Assembly (NCBI GenBank): GCA_016711125.1
Contig: JADJTQ010000001.1
Span: 186,001-250,000, forward strand
Direction of reading: 5' to 3'
DNA length: 64,000 nt
DNA from: Saprospiraceae bacterium
GTDB lineage: Bacteria; Bacteroidota; Bacteroidia; Chitinophagales; Saprospiraceae
Shown here: positions 1 through 10,532 of the stretch, piece after piece
Numbering within the stretch: the first letter of the stretch is position 1
How the letters are laid out: every line of letters begins with the position of its first letter
Notes under the pieces: model-generated
Seen by the model: only the letters and a program-made list of their open reading frames with translations
Told to the model about the DNA's origin: nothing
Databases searched by the model: none
Position numbers and translations under genes: made by a program

Positions 1-2
1 AT

Positions 3-245
3 AAGTTCATTCATGATATGGTTACAGAGAGTAAGGGATTCTCTAAAAACTGTTATTGGTTTTCGACTTTAGTATCCAAAGAATCTAATCTAAAAGGAAT
101 TAGTAAATCATTGGAAAAAATTGAGGCCAAACAGATCAAAACAATTCCCATGGGAACCGGTAATAAATCTAGCCGGATTGTAGCTTGGACATTTCTTTCT
201 AAAGAAGAACAAAAAGAATGGAGGGAAACCAGATGGAAAATGTAG
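3..245 (+). CDS. rlmF: 23S rRNA (adenine-N6)-methyltransferase RlmF, C-terminal part
   Basis: This is the last 80 codons of a gene that begins left of the window; the frame is open from base 3. The peptide contains F-I-H-D-M-V-x-E-S, then W-F-S-T-L-V-S-K and, near the end, S-R-I-V-A-W-T-F-L. These match the conserved C-terminal end of RlmF (YbiN), which methylates A1618 of 23S rRNA in E. coli using S-adenosylmethionine. The NPPF catalytic motif lies outside the window and cannot be checked. The gene seems to stand alone, with about 500 bases to the next gene. Family assignment is firm; the exact target base is taken from the E. coli homologue. Confidence 0.85.
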   Translation, partial: KFIHDMVTESKGFSKNCYWFSTLVSKESNLKGISKSLEKIEAKQIKTIPMGTGNKSSRIVAWTFLSKEEQKEWRETRWKM

Positions 246-743
246 TTGTAAAACTAATTAATAGCAAGTGCATATACCGTGCAATGACGGCGACCCCGCT
301 TTTGGATATAGGAACTTCTCTTTGAGAATGGAAATGGGAGATAGGTTTGGACTCTTGCAGATCATAGAAATTGGTCTAATTTTTATGGTGATCTTTTGTT
401 CCATGCGTTTTTATAACGGCTCGATTCATTAGATTGTCTCCTTCTTTTAGAGTCGCGAATGCAGATGCTGTCTAGTGTCAGGCTAATCTACATCTTCCGG
501 ATCGTAAGTAAAATCAGAATGAGAGGTTGACCTACAAAATACGGGATGGAACTTTATATATTTGTGATTGATGATTTATGAACAACAATATGTCTTTTGT
601 TTTAGTGCTTTATGATACTTTCCGGTTTTAAACTAAATTTGAGTTGATAAAGAAGTTGCCGTTATGACCAGGTTGGCGAGAGAGTTTATGGAAGATGGCT
701 TGAATTCTCGTGCTTCACTTAACCTCAATAATTTGATTAAAAA
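246..743. other. Spacer with one dispersed repeat copy and a 27-codon ORF
   Basis: No convincing gene. A short reading frame (664-747, 27 codons) ends in an ATGA overlap with the next gene. It has an open frame for only about eight codons upstream of its ATG. It could be a leader peptide or the tail of a lost gene; I do not recognise it. A TAAATTTG at 634-641 fits the Bacteroidota -7 element, but no well-spaced TTTG -33 element is visible. A short dispersed repeat lies at 485-508 and is listed separately. Confidence 0.4.
485..508 (+). repeat. Dispersed short repeat, ATCTACATCTTCCGG family, copy 1
   Basis: The core AATCTACATCTTCCGG is followed by ATCGTAAGTAAAA. The same core, followed by a similar A-rich tail, occurs inverted at 33547-33569 and in weaker form at 35653-35695. 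All three copies are intergenic. Function unknown. Confidence 0.5.
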
Positions 744-3541
744 ATGAAGATTTTCAAATATAGTTTGTTGCTTTTCCTTGCTTTTTTCTTTTTTTATACT
801 AGCGGGCAAAATCATCCTGAAATCTATATCAACAATGCTGAAAAGAAAGCATTGCTGGGCCGCTTGGAACATTCTGGCCGAATGCAATCGTTTATTGACG
901 ACTTGAATAGCGAGTTGAAGCCGATTGTTGAAAGGCACGTCAGCGAGCCCGAATGGATTATTTCTCGCCTGCAAATGTATTGGGAGACCAGGTATGAGCG
1001 GGTTTACGTCAATGGAATGGATTTTTCGCACGGTGAAGGTTCCGCCCCGGTGCCGACAGTTCGGTTTTCGGGATCTCGCGATTGGGCCACAGACTATTTG
1101 CAACCTTCTCTGGAAGACATTATACCCTACATGGATGATGAACGTGGGTTGTATCTTCAAAATGGGATCAAGGAAAACAGTCCGTGGGAATGGATAAATC
1201 CTTCCGAAACCGGGCATATTATCGAACGGATTAATCGGGAAATACTAAATCTTGCCGAAGACGCGGCATTTCTTTATTGGCTGAAGGGTGATGAGAATTA
1301 TGCGGTTTTTGCCTCGGATATTTTGATGAAGTATATCGAAGGGATGTATTACCGGAGCCACCCCAAACGGTGGGCGATGATCGAAATGCCCTTTTGATGG
1401 GCTTACAGACCTTCGAAGTGATTCATGAGGGTGTCATCGAACCGCTCACTGTTTGCTATGATTTTCTCTACGATTATTTGGTCAAATCGGGAAAGAATGT
1501 TGACATGGTTCAGGATGTGTTTCGCAAATGGGCCGATCAGGAAATTAAATATGGAGTTCCGGATAACAACTGGAATATGATGCAGGCCCGGTTTATTACC
1601 TATCTGGCTATTGCCCTCGAAGACGATTCATTTTATCAGGATGGCAAGGGCCAGCAATATTATATTGATCAGGTACTTAATCAAAATTCTGCTAAGCAAA
1701 AGGCACTTAAAGATGTCATCAAAAATTTCGATCCGGTTACCGCCATCTGGCCAGAAGTAGCTCATTATTCGATCATGGTATCCGATGATCTCTTAGAAAT
1801 CTACTGCTTGATGGATAAAACTCTAAACAACCATCTTCTGGCTGATGATCCCATTCTTGAAAAGGCCATCCTGGCAAATTTTAATTATTTATTTCCAAAT
1901 GGATTTACAGTTGCATATGGCGATGCCAAACATGCCCGGTTGCGATTTAATTCGTTGGAATTACTTATTGCTCAATACCGGAAATATCATCAACCGGAAA
2001 AGGAAAGCAGGATCACCAAACAATTAAACCGGTTTGTCGAGGACGGAGCTTATGTACGCGACGAAATAAAATCGCTTTTTGACTTGTTTTTTTATGTAGA
2101 AGATTTGCTGGAGGTGCCTGCCGCCGAATCACTGGCTGAAATGATAACCCCAACCTTTTATTCACCCAATGTCAGTTGGATAGTGCAGCGCAATGCCAAT
2201 AGTTTGGAGGATGGCATGATGGCCTCAATAAATGCTTCTCTGGGCAATCATTCGCATACCAACGGAATTAATATCGAATTGTTTGCCAAAGGCATGGTCA
2301 TTGCACCCGATGGTGCGGCAGGAGTGAGTTATTGGTCTGAGGACCACCGGGACTATTACAGCCGGTTCCCAGCTCATAATACGGTGGTGGTCGATGGCAT
2401 TTCCGACTACCGGAATATGCGGGGAACTCAGGCTTTTGACGTAAATTCAATATATCCACCAACGGACATTGTCAATCCCTGGCAGGGGTACTTCACCTAT
2501 TCAGATGTGAGCTTTTTCGAACCATCAACTGGTGCAAAGCAAACCAGGGTGACTGGTACAGTTCGCACCAGTGAATCATCGGGATATTTTGTCGATATTT
2601 TCCGGTCGTCAAGGAGTGATCGTTTAGATAAAAAGCACGAGTATATTTTTCATAGCCAGGGGGCCCCGGTAGTTTTGAAGGATGACCGGGATCAGATCAT
2701 TGCCACGAGCACCACCGATGAACTTTCATCCGAGAAAGGGGATCAGGTGGGCTATGATTATTTTTCAGATAAAATGCGTGCCAGTTATTCAGGCGATTTT
2801 CTTGCTCAATTTTCGATGCCATCTATTTTAAACAAAGAATTGAGGGTTAATTTATGGATGAAAGGAGATGAAGGAAGGACCGTTTTTACGACGATGGCAC
2901 CTTATTCAAGGGCAATCCACCCGGAATCTGTCCCGGAGGCGATTTATCACCAACCGTTGCCAACACTTATCGTAAGGCAAGACGGTGAGGCTTTATCAAG
3001 GCCGTTTGTGACCATTATTGATGCATTTAATCAGGAAGAGGAAATGGGAGTCGACAAAGTGGACTACTTTTCACCGGTAAATGAAAGTCCGGACTTTGTA
3101 GGAATCACTGTTCAATCAGGAGCAAATCACACCGACTACGTTTACAACGACATAAAAGGCAAAGTGAGATACACCTTTGACGATGGGGCTTTTGAAGGTA
3201 CCTATGCCATTGCTTCTTATGAAAATGAACTACTAAAAGCATTCTTCCTGGGTCACGGTTCTTATCTCGAAAAAGGCCAATGGAAAATAGAAACCGGCAA
3301 ACCAGATGGTACAGTTTGCATTACCACAACGCAGCAAGGAATAAATATTGATGCAAAGCAACCTTTTAAGCTGACGATGCCATTGCCAGACCGTGGAAAA
3401 AATTCGCTTCAATTGGTAGGTATCGGTAAATCTTCTGGACAAAAATTTATGGGCAAGTTACGAATCAAGGGTGATCAAAAATTCATGGAGATTGAGCTGC
3501 CAGCATTAAATAATGAGGAATTTCGAATTATTTATGAATGA
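744..3541 (+). CDS. Heparinase II/III-type polysaccharide lyase (one frameshift)
   Basis: Exported enzyme likely to cleave an acidic polysaccharide by beta-elimination. The N-terminus has a lysine-containing start and a hydrophobic run ending near S-G-Q (signal peptide, about residues 1-21). An all-alpha region follows to about residue 480, then a beta-rich C-terminal half with N-H-S-H-T-N and P-A-H-N-T-V-V-V-D-G, typical of the heparinase II/III fold. The frame breaks at the C4 run at 1361-1364. One additional C would read through H-P-Q-T-V-G-D-D-R-N and give a single 932-aa protein. As given, the first part stops at 1397, and the second could only start at a GTG at 1370. The alginate-lyase-like family (PL17) is possible, but substrate is not decidable from sequence alone. 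No other lyase or sulfatase lies beside it. Confidence 0.75.
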
Positions 3542-3614
3542 CGTATTGTTCGTTTGAAAGATTGTCTAATCCTACCTGTCTGAATTAGGATTTGTAGGAT
3601 TTATAGATTTGTAG

Positions 3615-4035
3615 GATTGTATTTGAGGAGACAGAAAATGTGGTACTCTTGAATAATTTTAGCTGCTTTAGTCAGCGACATCACCTTGGGTATAGTGGGA
3701 AGGACGGCTTTGTGTTGGTGCCTTTGTGGAGATAAATGTGGGTTTGAGGGATTCGCAAGATTGTGATTGAGAAAATGAAAAAAAGGGTAACTTCTTTGAA
3801 TAATTTTGGCTGCCTTAGTCAGGGTCATCACCTTGGGCATAGTGGAAGGACGGCTTTGTGAGCTTGGTGCCTTTGCGGGAGATAAGTATGGGATTTAGGG
3901 ATTCGCAAGATTGCGATTGAGAAAATGGAAAACATGGTATCTCCTTGGAAAAAATTTTGATGGCCTTGGTCAAGGATCACGATAGACTTAGTGGGAAAAC
4001 TTTGTGTGCTGGGTGCCTTTTGTTGGTGATAAGTG
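3615..4035. repeat. Tandem degenerate repeat, about 147-150 bp, nearly three units
   Basis: Anchors of the form GAATAATTTTRGCTGCYTTAG lie at 3651 and 3798, with a degenerate third at 3948, giving periods of 147 and 150. Each unit also carries GGATTCGCAAGATTGYGATTG and a GCTTTGTG...GTGCCTTTG block. Units 1 and 2 are the most alike; the third is decayed. All frames contain stops within and between units, so this is not coding. It fills nearly all of the 3542-4100 spacer. A fragment related to the GCTTTGTG...GCCTTTGCGG block recurs at 4452-4485, after the next gene. Confidence 0.8.
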
Positions 4036-4100
4036 CTGTGTTCTTAATCAGATGATCATGTAATTGTATTAAAGTAAATAGATGTAAATAAAAGTTTAAG

Positions 4101-4441
4101 ATGGCGTTCGACACCAAACTTGCCGAAAGAATTAGGAAGTATCTTGCTAACGTTCCTAACCTAAACATTGAGGAAAAGAAGATGTTTCGGGGTCTGACAT
4201 TTATGGTCAACGGAAAAATGTGCATAACTGTGAGTGGTGATAATTTGATGTGTCGATTTGACCCTGATCTACAGTTAGAAATGGCCCAGAGAGACGGCTA
4301 TCAGCCTATGGTTATGAAGGAAGAGAGTACAAAGGATACTGTTATGTAACTCCTGATGGATTTAAGGCTAAAAAGGATTTCGAATATTGGGTCAAGCTCT
4401 GTTTGGATTATAATGACAGGGCGAAATCTTCGAAAAAGTGA
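4101..4441 (+). CDS. TfoX N-terminal domain protein (one frameshift)
   Basis: Small cytoplasmic protein with the TfoX/Sxy N-terminal fold (M-F-R-G-L-T-F-M-V-N-G-K-M and a following beta-sheet). The reading frame stops at 4349, but the +1 frame continues from about 4318 with a typical family end (G-Y-C-Y-V-T-P-D-G-F, then a helix with Y-W-V-K-L-C-L-D-Y). Adding one G at the GG of 4318-4319 restores K-G-R-E-Y-K-G and gives 113 aa, the usual length of stand-alone TfoX-N proteins. Full-length TfoX/Sxy acts in competence regulation in gammaproteobacteria. Function of these short stand-alone versions in Bacteroidota is not established. It stands alone between repeat-bearing spacers. Confidence 0.75.
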
Positions 4442-4545
4442 GGCACTGAATCAGGCTTTGTGCGCTTGGAGCCTTTGCGGAAGTAGCCCCTTTCTGCCGG
4501 CTTCCTTCTCCCTTGATCTTTGTAAGCGGGTTTAAGGGAGAGGTA

Positions 4546-4968
4546 ATGGTCGACAACTTTATTGCAATTTATATACGGTTATGTATCTTTGAACTGGTGA
4601 TTAAGAGGTCACAAGAAGTGGAGGAATCTTCATATATCACAGAGTTATGCATCTTGCTAAAGAAAGAAATCGCACGAAACAAAGAAATGATGAAACCCGG
4701 AAAAAACGACGTAAAAGCTTATATTAAATTTGAAACTGAAGAATTGGAATTACTCCAGGAGAATACGTGGCAAATGGCGGAATCGTTTGGATTGGACAGA
4801 CGTATTGATAATTTGACAGGAAGTAGGAAAGTAGGCTTTTATAGTTGGGATTTGGATTGTTTGGAAAGTGTTGTTAGTGACTTGACTGGCACACCGGTTG
4901 GAGAAAAACTTTATGAAAAAATTAGAAAGGGAATGGATTTCATCCAAAGTCATCGGAATAAGAGATAG
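4546..4968 (+). CDS. Hypothetical protein, 140 aa
   Basis: Not recognised. I chose the ATG at 4546 because it is preceded by a good purine-rich site (AGGGAGAGG); the frame is open back to 4513. The product is helical and charged, without a signal peptide or membrane segment. A distinctive stretch near residue 100 reads G-F-Y-S-W-D-L-D-C. It ends 28 bases before the next small gene, which runs the same way, so the two are probably co-transcribed. No function is proposed. Confidence 0.5.
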   Translation: MVDNFIAIYIRLCIFELVIKRSQEVEESSYITELCILLKKEIARNKEMMKPGKNDVKAYIKFETEELELLQENTWQMAESFGLDRRIDNLTGSRKVGFYSWDLDCLESVVSDLTGTPVGEKLYEKIRKGMDFIQSHRNKR

Positions 4969-4996
4969 CGTTAGATTTGAGAGAAACTGTTTGAAA

Positions 4997-5360
4997 ATGA
5001 ACAATTCAGATTTAAAGAGTAAACTAGAGCTTATTGGAAAAGAATTAATTGAAGAAAAAGGATATTGGTGTTCGATTGATGTACTATTAAAATTAAAATA
5101 TTTGGCAGGGCAAGGATTATGAGAATTGGAGATTTGGGAAAGTTGAATATCTTGAAAAAGCATGTGTGGTTAATTTGAAGGAACTATCGACTATCAACAA
5201 AACGATAGAGGAAATTTCAGGGCAATGGAATTTAAAGAAATCTTGGACTGCTTATAGTAAATATGGAAAAGGAAAAGGGATAAGATTAAGATTTAGCAAA
5301 TCGGGAAGTGAACGGATTGAACAAGCATATGCAACTCATTATGTAAACATTAAAGAATAA
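4997..5360 (+). CDS. Conserved-looking hypothetical protein, 120 aa (one frameshift)
   Basis: The first frame (ATG at 4997) stops at 5122. The adjacent frame then continues without a break from G-Y-E-N-W-R-F-G-K-V to a C-terminal R-L-R-F-S-K-S-G and Y-A-T-H-Y-V. Removing one T near 5116-5118 (GGATTATGAG) joins them as L-K-Y-L-A-G-Q-G-Y-E-N-W-R-F and gives 120 aa. The pattern (helical N-half, then W-T-A-Y-x-K-x-G-K-G-K, then the R-F-S-K-S-G end) reminds me of a family of small bacterial hypothetical proteins without assigned function. It has no signal peptide. It is probably co-transcribed with the preceding gene. Confidence 0.55.
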
Positions 5361-5491
5361 AGGTCGAGATCCTAAAAACAATTGGATCAAAACTTAAATT
5401 ATTAATTATTAAGCTCTCTAGTGAGAAAGAATCCCGGATGGATTCAATATGAATTACTCCGGATGCAATCGTGAATACCATCTAAATATAC

Positions 5492-7871
5492 CTAATGTCT
5501 TTTTTGTCCTGAAAATTCCATGGCTTCACCTTTACCGAAACCATAGCTAAATCCAAGTGTGATAAATCGACCACTATGTCTGCGGCTATAGAGGTAAAAG
5601 TCAGACTGAGTGGTTTCACTTTCTCTGAAACGGCTGGCAAATACATATCTGATGCTCAGGTTAAATACCCCCTTACCCTTTAGAATCTTTTTACGCAGAC
5701 CCATATCTACAAATAGATTATCGGATATTTCGCTTTGCACAGTCACATAGCGAGACTGGTAGTGCCCGGTTAATTCTAAATCTATACTTGCCGGTAGTTT
5801 ATATTTCGTAGTTAACTTGGAAGACCATTGACCGGCATTGAAGTCAAAGGAGGTGGCATCAAGAGTGCCTAACCGGTTAAAATAGTTGTAATTAATATCT
5901 CCATTGATGGAAAGCCATTTACTGGGTGTGTATTTACCATTTATTTCGATACCTGTGGCGCGATTTGTACCGAGATTGACCGGCTTGGTCGTATTGACGT
6001 TATTTTCAAAAGTAGATACACGTTCAACAGCATCGGTGGTGAAGCGATGGTATATACCGAGATTCAGCGAAGTCTGGCCCTTGATGAAGATGCTATTTAT
6101 TTCATAAGAATCTGTAAATTCCGGCAGGAGGTCGGGATTTCCGGTGCGGATGCTGTAATTGTTCCGGATATTAAAGAATGGATTTAAATCCCATAATCTT
6201 GGCCTGAATATTCTCCGTGAATAACCCGCTTGAAGGGAAATTTTATCATTGATTTTGTAGGAAGTGTGTGCACTTGGAAACAGATTCGAATAATTTTGAT
6301 CATTGACTTGATTGCTATTAAGTAGTATCGTTGTAAGATCGGTATTTTCAGCACGGAGGCCTAGTTTTAAGCCCCAGATATCGCCCTCATAAGAGCCGGT
6401 GCCATAAGCAGCCAATACCTTCTGATCATATTCAAAGACATTGGTTAGATTGGCATCGTTGATTAGAATTCCATCTTGAATGTCATTGACCTCATAATCA
6501 TTACTCACATCATTGATCACATATTGTAAGCCCGTTTCTACCTTCCATCGATCGGTGAAGGGTTTGGTGTAGTCTAGTTTAAAAGTATTTTCTGCTTCTT
6601 TAAAATCGGTTCTTGACAGTTGATCTCCGGCAGTTTCACTTCCGAGGCTGTAGAAGTTATTAAAGGTTGAGGATTGATCCTTGCCGAAGAAATTACCCAG
6701 GGCACTAAACAATAGGATATGTTCTTCATGATCATCAAAGTCGCTTATACTGTAGTTCATAACGGTATTTGGGATTTTTAGCTGTTGTCACCTCATTTCT
6801 TACCCATTGGTTGGTGACTATGTCCATAGCATCATTAAAACGAAAATCGGTGAGTGATGATTCATCTTCAACCTCGTATGCAAGATGACCGGACAGCGTC
6901 AATACATTTTTTCGATTGATATGGTAGTCAGTACCCAGGATCAGATTATAAAAAGTCTCGTTCTTGATTTCCTTACCACTGGAGGTGATCGAAGTGCCAT
7001 TGACTAAATCACGGTTGATGACCTCTTGTTTGTCAGGAAAACGGCGATAGCCAACTCCCAATTGAGTAAATACGTTAAATTTTTCCGTTCGTCGATTCAT
7101 GCTTAGGCCCAGGCTGTGGTTATGAGGTGTCCCGCTATTGAGCGTAATGGAGCCATTCACTCCTTTTCGTTCTTCTTTTTTAATAATAATGTTGATAATC
7201 CCAGAGGTGCCTTCCGCATCATATTTTGCAGAAGGATTGGTGATTACCTCAATTTTATCGATCATATCAGCCGTGATGGTGCCCAGCGTATTACCCTTTT
7301 CACTGGCGATTACCGAAGGCTTGCCATTGATGAGTATTTGTACTCCAGTGCTACCACGTAAACTGATTTCACCTTCGATATTGACATTGACGGACGGCAC
7401 ATTATTTAAAACTTCCAAGGCGCTTGCACCGGTGGAACTGAGATCTTTTCCACATTAAAAACGCGTTTATCCAACTTGAATTCAGTCTGGGATTTTTCAG
7501 CCCTGACTAACACTTCGTCAAAGGTCTTGCTATCTTCTGATAGCTCTATCATACCCAAATCAACTGTTTGGTCTTTTGATTGTGGGTTTGGCAATTTTTT
7601 GAGCAACAAATCCAATGAAGCTAATCTCGACATAAAAATCTTGAGCACTGGTCTCCAGTTCAAAGTGTCCATCAGCAGAGGTCGTTGTGCCCGTAAGCGT
7701 TTGTCCGGTCTGATTGTCAACGATGATAGCGGTGGCGTACTCGATCGGCGCCTGACTGCTTCCTTCGACGACTTTGCCTGTCACTCTTTTGTTTGAAGTC
7801 TGCCCGTGTATGATGCCCGAAAACATACCCATAAAGGCTAAGGCAAGTGGAATGATCAAATGAAGCTTCAT
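5492..7871 (-). CDS. TonB-dependent receptor, outer membrane beta-barrel family (three frameshifts)
   Basis: Outer-membrane receptor with, in order: a signal peptide (first about 22 residues, ending I-H-G-Q); a carboxypeptidase-like regulatory domain (V-T-G-K-V-V-E-G, about 25-110); a plug with R-G-S-T-G-V-Q-I-L-I-N-G-K-P-S and G-I-I-N-I-I-I-K-K (about 140-230); and a beta-barrel reaching to a C-terminal F-S-Y-G-F. Three single-base breaks interrupt it: an extra A in an A6 run near 7598, a missing G near 7445, and an extra base near 6742. Correcting all three gives 792 aa, normal for this family. It is monocistronic and not paired with a SusD, so it belongs to the family of non-SusC receptors. 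The ligand is unknown. The gene is fairly long and otherwise shows no decay. Confidence 0.8.
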
Positions 7872-8214
7872 GGTTCTGAATTGATTTTTCTAATCTGCAG
7901 CAAAGAAGCGCATTAACTTTGAAATACAAAAATCCTTTCTTATGAACGACAATGGAAATAGTGATAGATCGATCTTCTTAGTTCAACCAGACAATTTGGT
8001 CGTTTTGGCCTATCACTTTTTTAGGTTGATCTTGAAAAGGTGGCTTTGCCTTATGAATAGGTTGATCTGGAGTTCTTGGATATTCACATTCCCAAGATTT
8101 CAGGACTAGATTTCTTTGGCGTGATCTCCTCAGCCGCAAGTGATTTTAACCACAGCAATTACTGACTTTCGTTTCAAAGATTCTTGAAGACCAAGCAAAA
8201 GTTCGTGTCTACCA
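7872..8214. promoter_or_regulatory. Divergent regulatory spacer with paired direct repeats
   Basis: The spacer separates the divergently read receptor gene (minus) and the LytTR regulator (plus). It contains two identical 11-mers, TAGGTTGATCT, at 8022-8032 and 8058-8068. They start 36 bases apart, close to three and a half DNA turns. LytTR proteins commonly bind paired direct repeats, so this may be an autoregulatory site, or one controlling the receptor. No coding frame was seen. Confidence 0.4.
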
Positions 8215-8535
8215 ATGGAACCACAGATTTCATTGAATGAGAATAGGTCTTTGGAAAGCCGGGAAATTTTTATAAAATTTAAATCAGATGCCGATTACAG
8301 TGAAATCGTGATTCCTGGTAAAAAGTACTTATCTTTTGAATCCTTGAGAGACTGGCTCCACCAGTCGGGTCCGAGTCAATTTGTGCGCATACATAAATCA
8401 TATATCATCAACATTCGGAAAACAGAGCGAATGGCTGGTAATCAAATTTACCTGCAGGGTGACATTGTTATTCCTATTGGTAGGACCTTTAAGGATGATT
8501 TTATGAAACGATTTATCAGCAGGAATCATCAATGA
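8215..8535 (+). CDS. LytTR-domain DNA-binding protein (stand-alone)
   Basis: A 106-aa protein made almost entirely of a LytTR DNA-binding domain. The characteristic F-V-R-I-H-K-S-Y-I-I-N stretch lies near residues 62-72, and I-P-I-G-R-T-F near 88-94. There is no receiver domain and no membrane segment, so it is not an ordinary response regulator. Stand-alone LytTR proteins often act as local transcription factors. It lies between the receptor gene and the hydrolase gene, 38 bases upstream of the latter and in the same direction. The paired repeats in its own upstream region are candidate binding sites. Confidence 0.85.
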   Translation: MEPQISLNENRSLESREIFIKFKSDADYSEIVIPGKKYLSFESLRDWLHQSGPSQFVRIHKSYIINIRKTERMAGNQIYLQGDIVIPIGRTFKDDFMKRFISRNHQ

Positions 8536-8573
8536 CATTTATATTTAGATCAGAAAACCTTAAATATTAGATC

Positions 8574-9472
8574 ATGAAGAGAATAAGTAAAACAAAAATT
8601 AGCCAGGAGGTATTTGACCTCTACGACGACTATGCTCATAATCGTCTCGATAGACGTCAATTCATGGACCGGCTTTCTACTTATGCTGTGGGAGGTCTGA
8701 CAGTGTCTTCATTGCTTGGTATTGTCATGCCTAATTATGTCGATAAGATCCAGGTTCGCCAGGATGATCCAAGGCTGGAGTCAGGATTTATTGAGTACAA
8801 CTCACCCCAGGGTGGGGGTACCATTCGTGGTTTGTTATCGAAGCCGGCTGATTCCCAGGGCAAATTACCTGGTATTGTAGTCGTTCATGAAAATCGTGGT
8901 TTAACTCCTCATATAGAAGATGTTGGTCGCAGGGCTGCTTTAGCGGGTTTTATTTCGTTGGCTCCTGATGCCCTTACCCCATTGGGCGGTTATCCTGGGA
9001 ATGATGACGCCGGCCGCGAAATGCAAAGTAAACGTGATCGTGACGAAATGTTGGAGGATTTTTATGCGCGGCTTTCCGCCATCTGAAGAATCATGATGGC
9101 TGCACTGGTAAAGTTGGCGTCGTGGGATTTTGTTTCGGTGGTTGGATTTCTAATATGATGGCTGCAAAGATTCCAGACCTTGCCGCTTCGGTTCCTTTCT
9201 ATGGCGGTCAAGCTCCCTTGGAATTGGTGCCGGCTATCCAGGCTCCATTGTTGCTTCACTTTGGCGAACTAGATACCAGGGTCAATGAGGGATGGCCGGC
9301 ATATGAGGCCGCTTTGAAAGAGCACGGTAAGGAATATCAGGCTTTTATTTATGAGGGGGCTAATCATGGGTTTCACAATGATACTACGGGTCGCTATGAC
9401 GAGGAAGATGCTAAATTAGCGTGGACCAGGACCATTGATTTCTTTAAAGACAAATTGGGATCGAGAATTTGA
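8574..9472 (+). CDS. Dienelactone hydrolase family protein, Tat signal (one frameshift)
   Basis: Alpha/beta hydrolase of the dienelactone hydrolase (carboxymethylenebutenolidase) family. A twin-arginine motif (R-R-Q-F-M, about residue 25) followed by a hydrophobic segment suggests Tat export. The expected catalytic residues are visible: Cys in G-F-C-F-G-G-W, Asp in G-E-L-D-T-R, and His in N-H-G-F-H. The frame breaks near 9065-9070. The first frame ends at 9086, and the second continues with A-A-F-R-H-L-K just before the nucleophile. Adding one base gives 299 aa, normal for periplasmic members of this family. It follows the LytTR gene closely and may be co-transcribed. Substrate is unknown; these enzymes act on lactones and esters. 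Confidence 0.8.
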
Positions 9473-9733
9473 AAAAAACAGGTTACTGATATCGGGCCGT
9501 GCTTCCTATATCCGGGATAAATAGTTTTGAATAGACCAGATCCAATGGGCGTCGGGCCTATTCATTTACGAAATGGTTTGGCACTGGAGTGGGTGTTCGG
9601 CTGCTTCCCGGGTCCCACACACTGTGGAGGTTATCAAGAGTAAAGAATATAGGCTTACTTTAAAAAACAAGTTTTCACAGGATTACCTAAAGAAATCTAT
9701 ATTGCGACCCTTTGAGAAACTTGAAAAATAGCC

Positions 9734-10528
9734 ATGGTGCAGTCTAAAGAGTTAGAAATTAGGTCGGCTTTAATCATGGGGCACCCGGGACACGAATTGC
9801 GGGTATATAAATTCATGGAGCTGTACAAACCCAGGGTTTATATCCTTACGGATGGCTCAGGACACAATGGTAGTTCCAGAGTTTATAATACCCGAAGGAT
9901 TATTTCAGATACAGGATCGACACCTTCTGAATTTATGGGTGTTTTTACTGACGTTGAATTATACGAACTCATCCTGTCGAATGAATTCACCAAAATCAAG
10001 GATCTTATGGACCAATTGTCGGAAGATCTGATAAACCATCAAATTGACTTGGTTTTTGGAGATGCCATCGAAGGATTTAATCCGACCCATGATCTATGCA
10101 GGTATTTAATAAACGCGATAGTCGGTATCATCGAAAATAAACTAAGGAGAAAAGTAAATAATTTTGATTTTTTACTTGATGGTGCACCGGAAGGCAGTCC
10201 AAATGATCCGGAGGATGGTTCTGTTACAATGGATCTAAATCCGGATGAAATGGAAAGAAAAATATCTGCCTCCAGGAAATATACAGAGATCGAAAAAGAT
10301 GTTACAAGGCTTATTAATAGGCATGGAGTTAGCTCTTTTAGAAGGGAGACCTTACGTCAAGTGCAAAATCTTCATGAATTGAAGGGTTGGACTTCTGACC
10401 AGCCATTTTATGAAATACATGGCAGGGATCGCGTGCGATCCGGCTCGTATGAGCAGATCATAACCTATCAAGGACATATGAAACCTCTGGGCGAGAAGCT
10501 GATCTCATTTACTACTAAATTCCGATAA
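9734..10528 (+). CDS. PIG-L/LmbE-like protein with altered metal motif
   Basis: Resembles the PIG-L (LmbE) deacetylase fold: an opening beta-strand, then G-H-P-G-H-E where the family has A-H-P-D-D-E, then a strand with Y-I-L-T-D-G-S. The second histidine site appears as N-P-T-H-D at about residue 120. The usual second metal-ligand Asp is replaced by His, so activity may be altered or lost. At 264 aa it has an extra C-terminal half of unknown role. It ends 4 bases before a glycosyltransferase gene and so is co-transcribed with it. A role in modifying a sugar, for example N-deacetylation of a precursor, is inference from context. Alternatively it is a non-catalytic partner. Confidence 0.55.
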   Translation: MVQSKELEIRSALIMGHPGHELRVYKFMELYKPRVYILTDGSGHNGSSRVYNTRRIISDTGSTPSEFMGVFTDVELYELILSNEFTKIKDLMDQLSEDLINHQIDLVFGDAIEGFNPTHDLCRYLINAIVGIIENKLRRKVNNFDFLLDGAPEGSPNDPEDGSVTMDLNPDEMERKISASRKYTEIEKDVTRLINRHGVSSFRRETLRQVQNLHELKGWTSDQPFYEIHGRDRVRSGSYEQIITYQGHMKPLGEKLISFTTKFR

Positions 10529-10532
10529 TAAT

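Noticed and set aside
7116..7796. Plus-strand frames opposite the TonB-dependent receptor
   Set aside because: The minus strand contains clear receptor motifs in all three frame segments.
9473..9733. Remnant gene between the dienelactone hydrolase and the PIG-L-like gene
   Set aside because: No frame gave a recognisable protein segment; it is treated as a plain spacer.
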